In this document: one piece after another, positions 31,395 to 41,489 of the stretch | Layout: each line of letters starts with the position of its first letter | Position numbering within the stretch: position 1 is the stretch's first letter | Origin: Anastrepha obliqua | Taxonomy: Eukaryota > Arthropoda > Insecta > Diptera > Tephritidae | Length of the DNA stretch: 64,000 nt | Reading direction: 5' to 3' | Assembly (NCBI RefSeq): GCF_027943255.1 | Contig: NC_072893.1 | Coordinates: forward strand, 89,287,784-89,351,783 | The notes under the pieces: generated by a model | What the model saw: only the letters and a program-made list of their open reading frames with translations | Databases searched by the model: none | Told to the model about the DNA's origin: nothing | Translations under genes and position numbers: made by a program

Positions 31395-31800
31395 CAGCCA
31401 AAATTGTGATTTCAGGTGATTATCATCGAGAAGCCAATGCACTCACAAAGAGCGGCAATTTGGTTTGTTAGTTTCAGCAGAATGACACGCCATACAACGC
31501 AGACCATGTTACAATCGATCTTTTACGGGCAAGTTCGAAAACCGTTCTATCGCCTGTCTCGGCGAGGTCAATTGGCGATCTCGAAGCAGTTAGACTTTTC
31601 CGTGAATTCCCGTGAAGGAGCGATGTTATGCAAACAATCCATTAAAGATTCAGGACGTTGCGCAAACCATTCCTGGGATAGTGCCTGCAACCGTCACCAA
31701 GATCTTGGAAAACTGAGCTTTCCAGCAAATAAAAGGGCCTACAGTTTTCCTATTAAGACATGGATGAAATCATTTTTCATGGAAGAAATGTACTCATAAG
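31395..31800 (+). mobile_element. Rosa-like transposase fragment
   Basis: Across shifting plus frames: WFVSFQQNDTPYNADHVTID (about 31460-31515, the second-Asp block with Asp replaced by Asn) and, about 130 bases later, CYANNPLKIQDVAQTI and PATVTKILEN (about 31628-31710). This order matches the region from the second Asp to the C-terminus of rosa-type transposases. Several frameshifts, and no terminal repeats recognised. Confidence 0.55.
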
Positions 31801-32104
31801 CTTTCCATTGGTTGCGGCGTTAACGTTATTAGAAAAGTAAATATCCGTTAAATACCAACCATTCGTAGATCGTAAAAGGGCTTATAATAAGCTCTTAAGG
31901 ATCACAGAATTTTTGGAAGGACTTAGCGTTTCCCACTACCTGTCGCGCTATTAGTAAAGATACAAAAATAACCTACCGGATATTTAACCAATGAAAGCCA
32001 AATATGAGCAGAATAAAATAAATTGTTTGCAACACAATTTGTATATGAACTGTACCCAATGACAACCACTGTATGGAGCAATCAGGTTCATTTGCTACCT
32101 TCTT

Positions 32105-32410
32105 CTTCTTTATTGGCGCGAGAACTGCCAGTCGTTTCTTTCTCGTGTTAACCGGCGCCAGTTGGACACACCCAATGCAGCCAAGACCTTCTCCACTCGG
32201 TCTTTCCAACGCAGAGGAGGCCTTCCTCTTACTCTGCTATCACCAGCTGGGACCGCACCGAATACTTTCAGAGCCGGAGCGTTTGTATCCATTCGGGCGA
32301 CATGACCCAGCCAACGTAGCCGCTGAATCTTTATTCGCTGCGCTAAGTCTATGTCCTCGTAAAGCTCAAACAGCTCATTGTTCCATCGCCTGCGATATTC
32401 GCCGTCACAC
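32105..32410 (-). mobile_element. Non-LTR (RTE-like) ORF C-terminal fragment
   Basis: The minus-strand translation from about 32408 reads YRRRWNNELFELYEDID, QRIKIQRLRWLGHVARMDTN, SRVRGRPPLRWKDRVEKVLA and LGVSNWRRLTRERNDW. The RLRWLGHVARM and GRPP.RW motifs are standard for the tail of this type of reverse-transcriptase ORF. 5' truncated. Confidence 0.8.
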
Positions 32411-32414
32411 TCTA

Positions 32415-33036
32415 AGGGACATTGTCGTTGCCCAAGTTTTGTTGGTCGGGAAAGGACTTTATTACTTAATTGTCTACTTAGTCCAAAGTAGCACTCGTTG
32501 GCAAGAGATATTTTCTATTGGATTTCAAGGCTATTGGATTTCTTACAAATACATGAATTTATTGCTTAAAAATTGTATTTTGCAATAAATATTTATTTTC
32601 GGAAAAGAAAGGTTTAACTACAGGTACTTTAATTTGGAATTTTTTTCTGTAAAACGATACGATTCAATCGGAATAATTATCCGCATCAAAAATACACCAT
32701 CGTTCAATATCGCTTCTCTCCACTTATTTTTCCTCCTTAGCCTTCAGATCTTATTTCAATGCTTAAGGTCTAACCACATGGTTCTTAACGCTTACGTGAT
32801 GTTGACTATTAAACTATAGTGTACTTTTAAATACCACTTACGCAACTACCCAACTACAGCACGTAATTTTGATCTTTAGTTAAATAAATTTTATAAGGAA
32901 TTTATAGGCCCCGCATCGAAAAAAGATCTTTCAGTTAATATATTTTGTTTAAAGATTACAATTGATGAGCAAAGTTTCTAGTAATGATTTCTAAAACGAA
33001 GCAAAGTTGTTGAGTATTATAGAGTGGTATGTGCGC
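32415..33036. other. Intergenic, nothing recognised
   Basis: AT-rich with no recognised feature. Confidence 0.4.
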
Positions 33037-33040
33037 TTAA

Positions 33041-33769
33041 GGGGGGAGCCTGGTTTATAAGGTCAAAAAAATCAATTTTTTTTTTTTTCGTTTTAAGCGA
33101 TTCCTAATATATTTCAGAATATTCACACAAAATTACAGAGCCTAATTCTCAATATTTCCGTAGATACAAAGCCAAAGGTAGGCAAGCGTTACTTAGTTAC
33201 GCTGTGACCGGACAGCTATAGTACAAACTTTATCTTCTTTTCTCGACTTTTCATTTTTATGATTTCTTTGAATTGGCGTACATGAATGAAAAAAAAACTA
33301 ATGAACCTTTTGAAATGAATCATAGCTTGTTCCCTTCAGTATTAAATTCTCTTCTATTTGAACTAAGAAAATAGATACAAAAAAAATTTTCAAGATTTTA
33401 ATACCAAGTTTAAGTGATTTTTTTTTTTATAGAAAGGCATTTTTTTCTTTAAAACCTCCAAAAAGTTGAAATTTTGGAATTTTCTTAGTTCATCATGATA
33501 ATTAGAAACCCATTTGAATTTTTTGCTTTAGATAATAATTACGAGCTGTATCTTGTACGCCAGTTGGAAACTCCAGCGTTGCAGCGCTCTACTAACTTCT
33601 ATGTTAAACCTTTTTTTCAACTTATTTTAACCAGTACACAAATTGTTTATACTTTTTAAATGTTCATTAAAAGATAGAAAAAACTTTGCAGTGCTAAATT
33701 AATTTTTTTCTTAAAAAAGAATATCGCAAAGAGATGCAATTTTTAGACCTCATAAACCAGCCTCCCCCC
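33041..33769. mobile_element. TTAA-flanked noncoding element (GGGGGG...CCCCCC)
   Basis: A 729-bp AT-rich element flanked by TTAA (33037-33040 and 33770-33773). It has terminal inverted repeats of about 24 bp: GGGGGGAGCCTGGTTTATAA at 33041 and its near-perfect reverse complement ending at 33769. No open frame. Superfamily unknown: the TTAA duplication recalls piggyBac, but the ends start with G, not C. Confidence 0.8.
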
Positions 33770-33773
33770 TTAA

Positions 33774-34106
33774 ATGAAGCTCTAAACGACGAACCATCCA
33801 ATACTGCGTAAAATACCTATATCACAGGGACTTGTTGGCGGCTTGTAATGAAATATGGAAGTATTTTTGTATATGGAAAAAGGTATTCAATACCGCCAGC
33901 AAAAAAAAAATTGTCAAAAGTCAACGCAAAGGGCTAAAAACTGGGCACCAGAAATTTTCTAAATATTCTGTTTAAAAAGTGTAACATTTTGACGAAAATG
34001 TGTTGCATTCCTCCTAGATTTCAATTTGTATTGAACAGCTTTGCAAGCAGAATTAAGTTGACCGAGACATCGGACAGATCATTTGACTAAAAATAAAATT
34101 TTAACT
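33774..34106. other. Intergenic spacer between two TTAA-flanked elements
   Basis: Nothing recognised. Confidence 0.4.
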
Positions 34107-34718
34107 TTAAGGGGGCAGATACCTGTAAACGGCCATATTTTCCATGATTTTCATGAAAATTATATAAAATTTAGAAGTCAATACATTTTTTTCAAAATTG
34201 GCATACAGTTTATTTGTACATTAAAATAATATAAGAAATCTTTTTTTTTATTTCAATCATTTAAAATGGCAGATGTACACTCAATTCTTCCAGGAAGGTC
34301 GCAGCGGGGATTCTCAATCGGCGGGCATTGTAGCATCGGCGTCAGTGACCTGAATACATAAAACCAAAATTTTTTTTGTTTATTAATGCCATAATTTTTA
34401 TATGAATTAAACAAAAATGAAAAAAAAAACAATTCGCGGAATAAAATGCTTAAAAAAATGAATTTTGGGGCGAATTTTCCCACTATTTTTGGTTCGAAAA
34501 AATAATTTTTTCGAAAAATTTTCGAAAAATTGTAAATTCACATAGAAAGTAATATCATAAAAAAAAATACCAGTCTAACGGTTAGACGGGATAGAAGTGA
34601 AACCTTCCGTAAGACAAACTGAGAGAGAATGAGACGAAAGCAGCATTAGGGGCGGGATAATTATAGGTTCATTATAATATTGCTATAAAGTTCATATTTT
34701 ACTTTCTTCATTTTATTA

Positions 34719-35120
34719 TTATTCATCCTCAATGTTTTCAATTTCAACAAATGATACGAGTGGCTTATGATAGCTAAAATATGTTACAAATGCTTTGGTT
34801 TCGATGTTGTCAACATATCTTTGAAATACCGCGTCAATTGTTGTTTTTGATCGTGTTGTCGGTTCAGTGCGATTGTTACACATTTTTAAATTGAATGTTG
34901 TATTGAGAAAGTCAATTGAAGGAACCGCTGTGTCTAATGCAAAATTTACGTTAAAATCGCCACTTATAATCATTGGAACTTTATCGTAATCTTTTCTAAG
35001 TATCCGCGATACTTCTGGTGTATACTTTATTAAATTTTCGTGAATGAATTCCGTGATGCTATTTATTGATTTTTTTTTCTGTCGATATTCACGACACTTT
35101 TCTGCATTGTTTTTCGGCAT
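34719..35120 (-). CDS. Endonuclease/exonuclease/phosphatase-like C-terminal ORF, 133 aa
   Basis: An intact minus-strand frame starting at 35120 with MPKNNAEKCREYRQKKKS (a start seen on large selfish-element proteins in arthropods). It then passes straight into TPEVSRILRKDYDKVPMIIS, GDFNVNF (the Asp-x-Asn of EEP nucleases), KTTIDAVFQRYVDNI and YFSYHKPLVSFVEI near the end, where the family Asp-His is replaced by Tyr-His. The full-length proteins are much longer, so this looks like an in-frame fusion of an N-terminal tip to a C-terminal nuclease end, that is, an internal deletion that kept the frame. Helitron/Helentron-type helicase-nuclease origin is likely but uncertain. Confidence 0.55.
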   Translation of the reverse strand: MPKNNAEKCREYRQKKKSINSITEFIHENLIKYTPEVSRILRKDYDKVPMIISGDFNVNFALDTAVPSIDFLNTTFNLKMCNNRTEPTTRSKTTIDAVFQRYVDNIETKAFVTYFSYHKPLVSFVEIENIEDE

Positions 35121-35193
35121 AATTGCGGTAAATATTTAAAAATGAAAATATTTACGAATATAAAAATACACACGCGGTTGCTATTATGAGCGT

Positions 35194-35308
35194 CCCCAGC
35201 AAAACCTGCGTGACCGAAACTCTAACACAATTACATTTTTTTGAATGTTACAAACACATATGCACGCAGGTTTTGCTGGGGCGTGACCGAAACTCTAACA
35301 CAATTACA
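35194..35308. repeat. Interlocked inverted and direct repeats
   Basis: CCCCAGCAAAACCTGCGTG (35194-35212) has a perfect inverse at 35263-35281. A 27-bp unit starting CGTGACCGAAACTCTAACAC occurs at 35209-35235 and again at 35282-35308. The first inverted arm runs directly into the first direct repeat and the second arm into the second, so a 19-bp hairpin with a 50-nt loop sits between the two direct copies. It lies just upstream of the nuclease-like ORF. Confidence 0.85.
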
Positions 35309-35437
35309 CATATGCACTCGTATTTGTTTGAAAATCGACTTTTTTTTTGGTTCTCCGTCACCTTTGGAAAATGTATAAACAGTAAGCAAACTTTATTCAA
35401 ATATTTTCCCTCATTTTTGCATCAGTAAAATTAAACA

Positions 35438-35656
35438 AACGCCGTAGCCGAATGGGTTGGTGCGTGACTATTATTCAGAATTATTCAGAATTCACAGAGA
35501 GAACGTCAGTTCGAATCTCGGTGAAAACACCAAAATTAAGGAAAACTATTTTTCTAATAGCGCTCACCCCTTAGCAGGCAATGGCAAAACACCGAGTGTA
35601 TTTCTGCCATGAAAAAAGCTCCTCATAAACATATCATAAAATAAAATAAAATATCT
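35438..35656 (+). repeat. tRNA-derived SINE with A and B boxes
   Basis: A box TAGCCGAATGGGTTGG (35445-35460) and B box AGTTCGAATCT (35508-35518), 50-60 bases apart, are followed by AACACCAAAAT, GGCAATGGC and CCGAGTGTATTTCTGCCATG, and finally an AAAATAAAATAAAAT tail. This is the best preserved copy of the SINE family in the window. A duplicated ATTATTCAG lies between the boxes. Confidence 0.75.
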
Positions 35657-35670
35657 GTTTAAAAAAAATT

Positions 35671-35918
35671 TTTTTCTTGTGATTCGAACCAAGGATTTTG
35701 GATCGGAAGCTCACATTGCTAGTCGCTCGGCTACCGCGCCATGCTATCGGCGCTGGCCTAAAAGTTATTTAGTTCGTCGCTACGTTTATATCAACATATA
35801 ATATAACGCTTCGTAACTAAATAACTTTTAGGCCAGCACCTACAGCATGACGCGGTAGCCGAGCGACTAGCAATGTGAGCTTCCGATCCAAAATCCTTGG
35901 TTCGAATCACAAGAAAAA
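35671..35918. repeat. Large palindrome of two inverted tRNA-like units
   Basis: The left arm (35671-35773) and right arm (35815-35918) are near-perfect inverse copies of about 103 bp around a 41-nt centre. In each arm a tRNA-like unit reads GCGGTAGCCGAGCGACTAGC (A-box side) through GGTTCGAATCAC (B-box side), pointing outwards. The arms also share the sequence beyond the 5' side of the tRNA unit (GGCCTAAAAGTTATTTAG inverse), so this is an inverted duplication and not two independent insertions. Transcripts would fold into a long hairpin. Confidence 0.88.
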
Positions 35919-35982
35919 ATAAAAGTTATTTTTATTTAGTTCGTCGCTACGTTTATATCAATATATAATATAACGCTTCGTA
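35768..35982 (+). repeat. Direct repeat of the palindrome centre
   Basis: The 48-bp segment TTTAGTTCGTCGCTACGTTT... ending CGCTTCGTA occurs at 35768-35815 (centre of the palindrome) and again at 35935-35982, just outside the right arm, with one substitution. The second copy flanks the outer end of the right tRNA-like unit. Confidence 0.85.
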
Positions 35983-36354
35983 GCCAAGTTGGTCGCTTTT
36001 TTCGTTTCACTTTTTCCCAAATCACTCCCAACGATTCTAAAGAAGTTTTCACTTCAAAAAATGTGTGCAAATTATCTGGGAGATCGGTCAATAACTTTTC
36101 GAGCTATCGTGTATGCCAATTCGAAAAATATAGTTTTGAGAAAAACAAGTCTAAAGTGTGAATACAACGTAACTATACCTCTCCCAGCACTCGAACGCAA
36201 AGAATAGAGTCGTCACGGTTGGCGATCTATAATATAAAAAAACTTAAATGTACATTCTAAAATTTTCTTGACACATTCTTAAAGTTAAATGTTAACATTT
36301 TATGAAAAAAAAATTTTTTTTCGAAATTTTACAGGTATCTGTCAAGCGGTTTAA

Positions 36355-36795
36355 GGTACGAATTCACCTGTTTTTACATACCTTTAGTGTTGTAAAGTAG
36401 AAGGTTTTGTAAATCAAGGAGAAGAAAGCCAGATCAACTCTGTGTAAGTTGGAAAGAGCTAGAGATGATTAAATATCACAATTAATTATTTTCTTGGATT
36501 ACATTACACTGTTCTCACTGCAGAAATAGAAGGCGTAGGTGTTGTCTGCTTGTAGTACAAAGAGACAAACACAACCATAAATAGTCATCGTTCGGACTTT
36601 CACTTTTCGCCTATTTATCTTTTTTCGTTTTCCTCTTTTTCTTTGCAATAATACAACAATGATCGGATTTAATTTCTCTTTCAAATGGGTCCTGTTTGGC
36701 TGTTTGGGTGTTTTTTTAAGAGCTTGAGAACTTAAAATGTATTTGGAATGCATTTTTTTATTATAATATTGAATCTGATAGATAATTTCATGGAA
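36355..36795. other. Intergenic, nothing recognised
   Basis: An 84-codon minus-strand open frame (36499-36753) is Lys-rich with no recognised motif. Confidence 0.35.
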
Positions 36796-36802
36796 TTTAT
36801 TT

Positions 36803-37192
36803 TTAGAATACCGTATCTGGCGTATTCCCGCCGCCGCTACGAGTTACATGGTCCATTCGATCACTCCAATTTTTTACTACTTTTTCCAATAAATCTAAAT
36901 GAGCCCAATCGCCAGAAATGTAGCGCAAACGATGGTCATTTGGCTTCAATGCTTGCAAGAGTTGTACAATTTCCCACGTAGTCGTCGAAGAACAAAGACC
37001 AACAAGTTGAGAACGACAGCGAATCCACATTTCGGCATCTTCTTCAACACTTCGCTCTATGAACTTCGCGAACAAATTTTTGTTTTTCAAATTATTGTAA
37101 ATTTCCATAATTTGGAGCGTTGCTCTGGCGTTAAACGGTGCATGATGACTTGTCAAACCTGACTGAACAATTATGTCGACATAGTTTGCCAT
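36803..37192 (-). mobile_element. Rosa-like transposase deletion derivative
   Basis: An open 129-codon minus-strand frame. Its first part is the rosa-type N-terminus in a shifted frame (start MHRLTPEQR at about 37141 in the neighbouring frame). It then has ERSVEEDAEMWIRCRSQLVG, LCSSTTTWEIVQLLQALKPN (the second helix-turn-helix), and jumps from GDWAHLDLLEK straight to VVKNWSDRMDHVTRSGGG, the C-terminal end. About 180 residues holding all three catalytic Asp are missing. The frame is preserved across the deletion. Confidence 0.7.
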
Positions 37193-37199
37193 TCTTAGC

Positions 37200-38425
37200 T
37201 GTCAAACCAAATAAGTAGTTATCGATATCGATATCGATAGTTCTCATACAGCTAAAAAAATACTCTATATATAATATAACGTAAATTATAGTATAGGGTC
37301 TAAAAGCTTTTAGAAGTACACGCCACTGTGAAGGAAGACGATTTTGAGAGATCGTGGTTCTGCCGCCATCATTTGTTTTTTTGTTCCTTTTACTTAGAAG
37401 CAATTAGAAAAAATGTATTTTCCCTACTTCTATACTACATCAAAGCCTTCTTTCCATACTCATAAAATAAATCGAAGAAATTTCGAAAATTCACATTATT
37501 AGTTTTTAAATAAATATCTGAAAAGCCTGATCGCAAAACGTGGCTACAACTCTTACCTCTTTACATCTCAAGCTCGGTTGTGGTAGATATGGTTTGAGGA
37601 TATCTAGAGAAGCAGCGAAATTCAAAATATTAAAAAAAAAAAAAATATTTTCTTACGAACACTTTTGTCTCTCACTATATGTGTGATTACTCATACATAT
37701 TTGTTTACGTCCTTGAGTGAGCGTGAGAAAGCTCGCTGCCGCTGGTTGACAATGGGAGCATATTGCTTATATCCTCTACCATATGTTTGCACCATTATTT
37801 GCATTAACTGAGCAACAAGGGCATGGTTAGAGTTAGGCGAGGGAAAGGAGCCTTATGCATGGCTGATTTGTATTTGCAATGTACAACAACAAAAATATTT
37901 ATGGCTGTGTGTATGAGTTAAAATATTTTATGCAGAGCATTGGATTAGAATACGACTTATACGCCACGTGCACAAAACTACGTTTCTGGGGGTGTAGCTG
38001 CATAGATTTCAAATTAGAAGGAAGTAGTAATTTAAATATAATCAGATACATGCACTCAGTTTCATGACTATATTACCATAACAATTTCAGCAAAAAATTA
38101 TAGTTTTGAATTCTCTTGCATTCTTCCTTCATTTGATACCCATATATGTATGTTATTATGATACTTTTATGGAATTAGAATAATTTTTATACTGTTCGGT
38201 CCTTTAAAAATGTACTCACGTGAAGATGTAAACCAAAAAACACAGAATTAACATAATTGAGTTATAGTATCGCGCATATATCAATTTTCACATGTTTGAT
38301 AAAAAAAATTCAGAATATGTCACAATATATTGTAGTATCGGGTGTCCCTTTAGCTGCATGAGAATTATCGCATCCATAAGTATGGGGTGAGAGCTATGCT
38401 GCTGTGTGAACAAATTGTGTTAACA
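37200..38425. other. Intergenic, nothing recognised
   Basis: Contains a short ATCGAT tandem at 37219-37240. No coding feature recognised. Confidence 0.4.
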
Positions 38426-38429
38426 TTTC

Positions 38430-39480
38430 TATTCAGCAAGGTTTCGCAAGTCAACATAAATCGTTTAACGCCAGAACAACTAAACATAAATCTGTTCGCG
38501 AAGTTCATAGAGCACTGACGGCACCATCGGTTCTCATAGCTCAGAACGGACAAGCGTTGTATATAACAGCTTTGGAGTAAACGGAACAACAAAGTCTGAA
38601 CTGAAACGGCAAATATGCAGATCATTTTTTTTTTTTTTGTTAAGGGGTATGTGAAATGTTTTAATTGTCTGATACCTCTTGCGAATTTTCGCACTGCCCA
38701 CTTTTCTAAGGGAAGAGCCATGAATGCCACTCCAACAGCTTTCCTAAAAAAACCATGTAAAATATTATATTAGTTTGGGGAAAAATAAATCCATCATTTT
38801 TGGATACAATTTTTGCGCAAATGGTTTTACACTGTTTTACGGACCATCTTTAGATTCTGGGCGATGTTATGACTACTAAAATACCGGTCAACTTCGAAAA
38901 ATGCCTGATCGGAATTGTACATAATTAGCTGTTACAGTATCGGCACCGTAAACACCATTCACGATCTCAGCTGCCTGGCTTACATTTTCGCCTTTTTCAA
39001 AGAAAAACTGTAAAATATACCAAATTTTCCCTTTCTTGACTTCCATTGTTAACACCCTGTAACACACAACTGAAAGGAAAAGACAAAAAACAGCAAAAGA
39101 TGTTTAGCGTAAAGTGTCACCTTGACGGCGAGCATAAACTTTAAATTGTTTGATCTATACTTTATGAGGTATCGATCACTACAGTCATCTACCGTGAAAA
39201 TAATGAATTTCTTTTTCCCCAAACTAATATAATAGAATGCAAAGCATAATGGACAAAGAATTTCTGGAGGCGTTCAAGCCCACTAAGTTGGCAGTTTAAT
39301 ATGAACCTACAATAGAAGTATACAGCTTTAGAATATATGGGCAACAAAGTCAAAACTAAAATGTCGAATATGCAGAATATTTTTTTTTCAAAGCACATGC
39401 AAAAAGTTTCAATTGTCTGAGAACTCTTTCAAATTTTTTTCAGTTCAAAGAGAGATTGGTGTAAACTTTCTTTTGCCAGT
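38430..39480 (+). mobile_element. Rosa-like fragment interrupted by a small mariner
   Basis: 38435-38515 aligns base for base (with one deletion) to the N-terminal region of the copy at 36803-37192 but on the plus strand: CGTTTAACGCCAGA(A/G)CAAC and TTGTTCGCGAAGTTCATAGA are shared, and one frame reads KSVREVHRALTAPS. The tail at 38560-38690 is repeated in diverged form at 39320-39440 (AATATGCAGA..., TTTCAATTGTCTGA), so the locus contains two partial copies around the insertion at 38774-39224. Confidence 0.5.
38774..39224 (-). mobile_element. Mariner (irritans-type) deletion derivative, 451 bp
   Basis: Terminal inverted repeats GTTTGGGGAAAAATAAATCC (38774) and the reverse complement of GAATTTCTTTTTCCCCAAAC (39224), with TA on both sides (38772-38773, 39225-39226). 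The minus-strand translation from 39046 starts MEVKKGKIWYILQFFFEKGE, then AAEIVNGVYGADTVT and FRSGIF, the N-terminal HTH of irritans-type mariner transposases, and then breaks off. The catalytic part is deleted. Confidence 0.85.
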
Positions 39481-39741
39481 TCCTGTTAACTTTAACTATA
39501 ACTAAGCCTATTTATCGAACCCAATAATATTTTCATTTTTTAGAGTCAGTTGCTGCAATGTTTCACAACACTCAATACCAACACTTTTGAAAAAATGTAA
39601 ACTGAGCACGTTACTGTAACGTCAGGTGCTAACTTTTTTTATTTTTATTGCAACTAGTTCATAAATATTTACAAATGACTAACAAGCAACTTAATTATGA
39701 TAACATTACACAATTTACACTCTACGTGACATAAAGCATTT

Positions 39742-41488
39742 CTATGGAGGTATGAGATCGTTAGGTTTAGTGCGTCTGAGCCTTCGTATTAATCCGTTGG
39801 TTTCAATTAAATTAAGTGCTTCTTCATTGATGTGGTTTAATAGTCTTTCTTTGTGGGCAACTGCAATCTTTGCGATTTCAGTGTTAACGGAGTTTATTTT
39901 AAGGTCGCGCTCAATGTCGGAACTTCTACAGTACCATGGTGCTTTGACAATGCACCTAAGGACCTTATTTTGGAAGTGTTGGATTTCGTTTTTCGTACTT
40001 TGACTGGCGCACTCCCATAGCTGCGCACCATAACTCCATACTGGCCTTAGTATCTGCTTGTAAATTAATAGCTTGTTTTCTATCGTGAGAGCTGATCTGC
40101 TACCCATGAGCCATTGCATGTTTTTGAGTTTGATGTCCAATTCTTGCCTCTTTTTCTTGACATGCTCTTTCCATCGAAGTTTGCAGTCAAGTGTCATACC
40201 TAGGTATTTCGCATAGTTTGAGTATGGGACTTGTTGATCATCTATGTATAGTGGTATATGTTGTATTTTAGTGTTTGTGAAAACTACGTGTACAGATTTT
40301 GTTTGGTTAAGTTTAATTTTCCATGTATTAGTCCACTGGCAGATCTTATTTAACGCGGTTTGTAATGTGGCTGTCGATTCGTTTTCAGTTTTACCAACTG
40401 CAATCAATGCGGTGTCATCTGCAAACGTTGCTGTGACGTAATTAGGATCAGACGGTAGGTCATGTGTAAAGATAAGGTACAGCAGAGGCCCAAGAACGCT
40501 GCCTTGAGGTACTCCTGCATTTATTTGTCGAAGACTTCAATAAGCATCATCTTGCTTGTCTCGAAAATAGCGATCTGATAAGTACGACTCCAAGATTTCG
40601 TAGTATTGCTTAGGAAGTATTAATTTTAGTTTAAAAAGCAAACCTGTGTGACAAACTTTATCGAATGCCTTTGCCACATCGAGGAATACGCCAGAACATA
40701 CTTTTTTATTTTCGAGTGCTTTTTCTATTTCGTGCGTGATCCTGTGTACCTGGTCGATTGTAGAATGTTTACTTCGAAAGCCAAACTGATGAGTTGGAAT
40801 TATTTTTTTTCGTTCTATTATTTTATTGAGTCTTTTAATCAACAGCTTTTCAAACAGTTTTGAGATCACTGGTAGGAGTGATATAGGTCTATACGATGAG
40901 ACTTCGTGTCCAGGTTTGCCTGGTTTTTGGAGCATAATAACCTCCGCAGTTTTCCAGAGAATAGGAACGTAATGAAACTTAAAAGATGCATTCATTATGC
41001 TAGTGAGAATTTGGATGCTTTTAGGGGGAAGCTGCTTGAGTATTTCTGCAGTTATTATATCGAAACCAGGGGATTTTTTATTTTTTAGCATTTTAATTTC
41101 TCTTTTTAGTTCGGCGCTCGTGACTCGTGGAATTTCTTCAAACTCTTGGAGTACGGATGTAGACAGGTTTTCGGATGTTGCCTCATGAGGTGTAAAAATA
41201 TCAGCTAGATAATCCGCATATAGTTCTGCTTTCTGGGAATTGTTATTAGCCCATTTTCCTTCTTTTATCTTGAGTGGAGGACAGTGCATTTGTGGCCTTT
41301 TTAAGTACTTTGTGCATTTCCATAAAGAGTAATCCACACGACGATCGTTGGACAATGAATGCAAGTAACGAGAAAACCCATCGTTTTTAAACTTCTTTAT
41401 TTTCCGACTGAGGTCTTTGGTCATTTTGTTTAGCCTAGTTTTATCTATTGGTGCTCGTGTTTGATGCCACTTACTGCGAAGTTTTCTC
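39742..41488 (-). pseudogene. Jockey-like ORF2: reverse transcriptase and C-terminal region
   Basis: The frame from about 41488 reads RDLISLKRKLRSKWHQ, MTKDLSRKIKKFKNDGF, the RT start YRPISLLPVISKLFEKLLIK, GVFLDVAKAFDKVCH (motif A Asp), then TGA at 40537-40539 just before INAGVPQGSVLGPLLY (motif B). The same frame continues through FADD (40414-40425, active site) and KYLGMTLDCKLRWKEHV to the end IRRLRRTKPNDLIPP at 39742. The single TGA is the only stop in this half. Confidence 0.9.
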
Positions 41489-41489
41489 T

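Larger units (their letters stand above)
34111..36350. mobile_element. TTAA-flanked 2.2-kb composite element
   Basis: Flanked by TTAA (34107-34110 and 36351-36354). The ends contain CAGATACCTGTAAA at 34116-34129 and the inverse TTTACAGGTATCTG at about 36328-36341, so terminal inverted repeats are present but imperfect at the tips (GGGGG versus CGGT). Inside are an intact 133-codon ORF, an inverted-plus-direct repeat cluster, a tRNA-derived SINE and a large palindrome, all listed separately. The outer AT-rich portions (AAATTTTCGAAA-type sequence) resemble the element at 60687. Confidence 0.6.

Noticed and set aside
35671..35918. Two genuine tRNA genes in inverted orientation
   Set aside because: The units have A- and B-box-like motifs, but the acceptor, anticodon and T stems do not pair properly and there is no clear anticodon loop. 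tRNA-derived repeat units fit better.
37219..37240. ATCGATATCGAT tandem as a binding-site cluster
   Set aside because: Too short and simple to separate from chance in AT-rich DNA.
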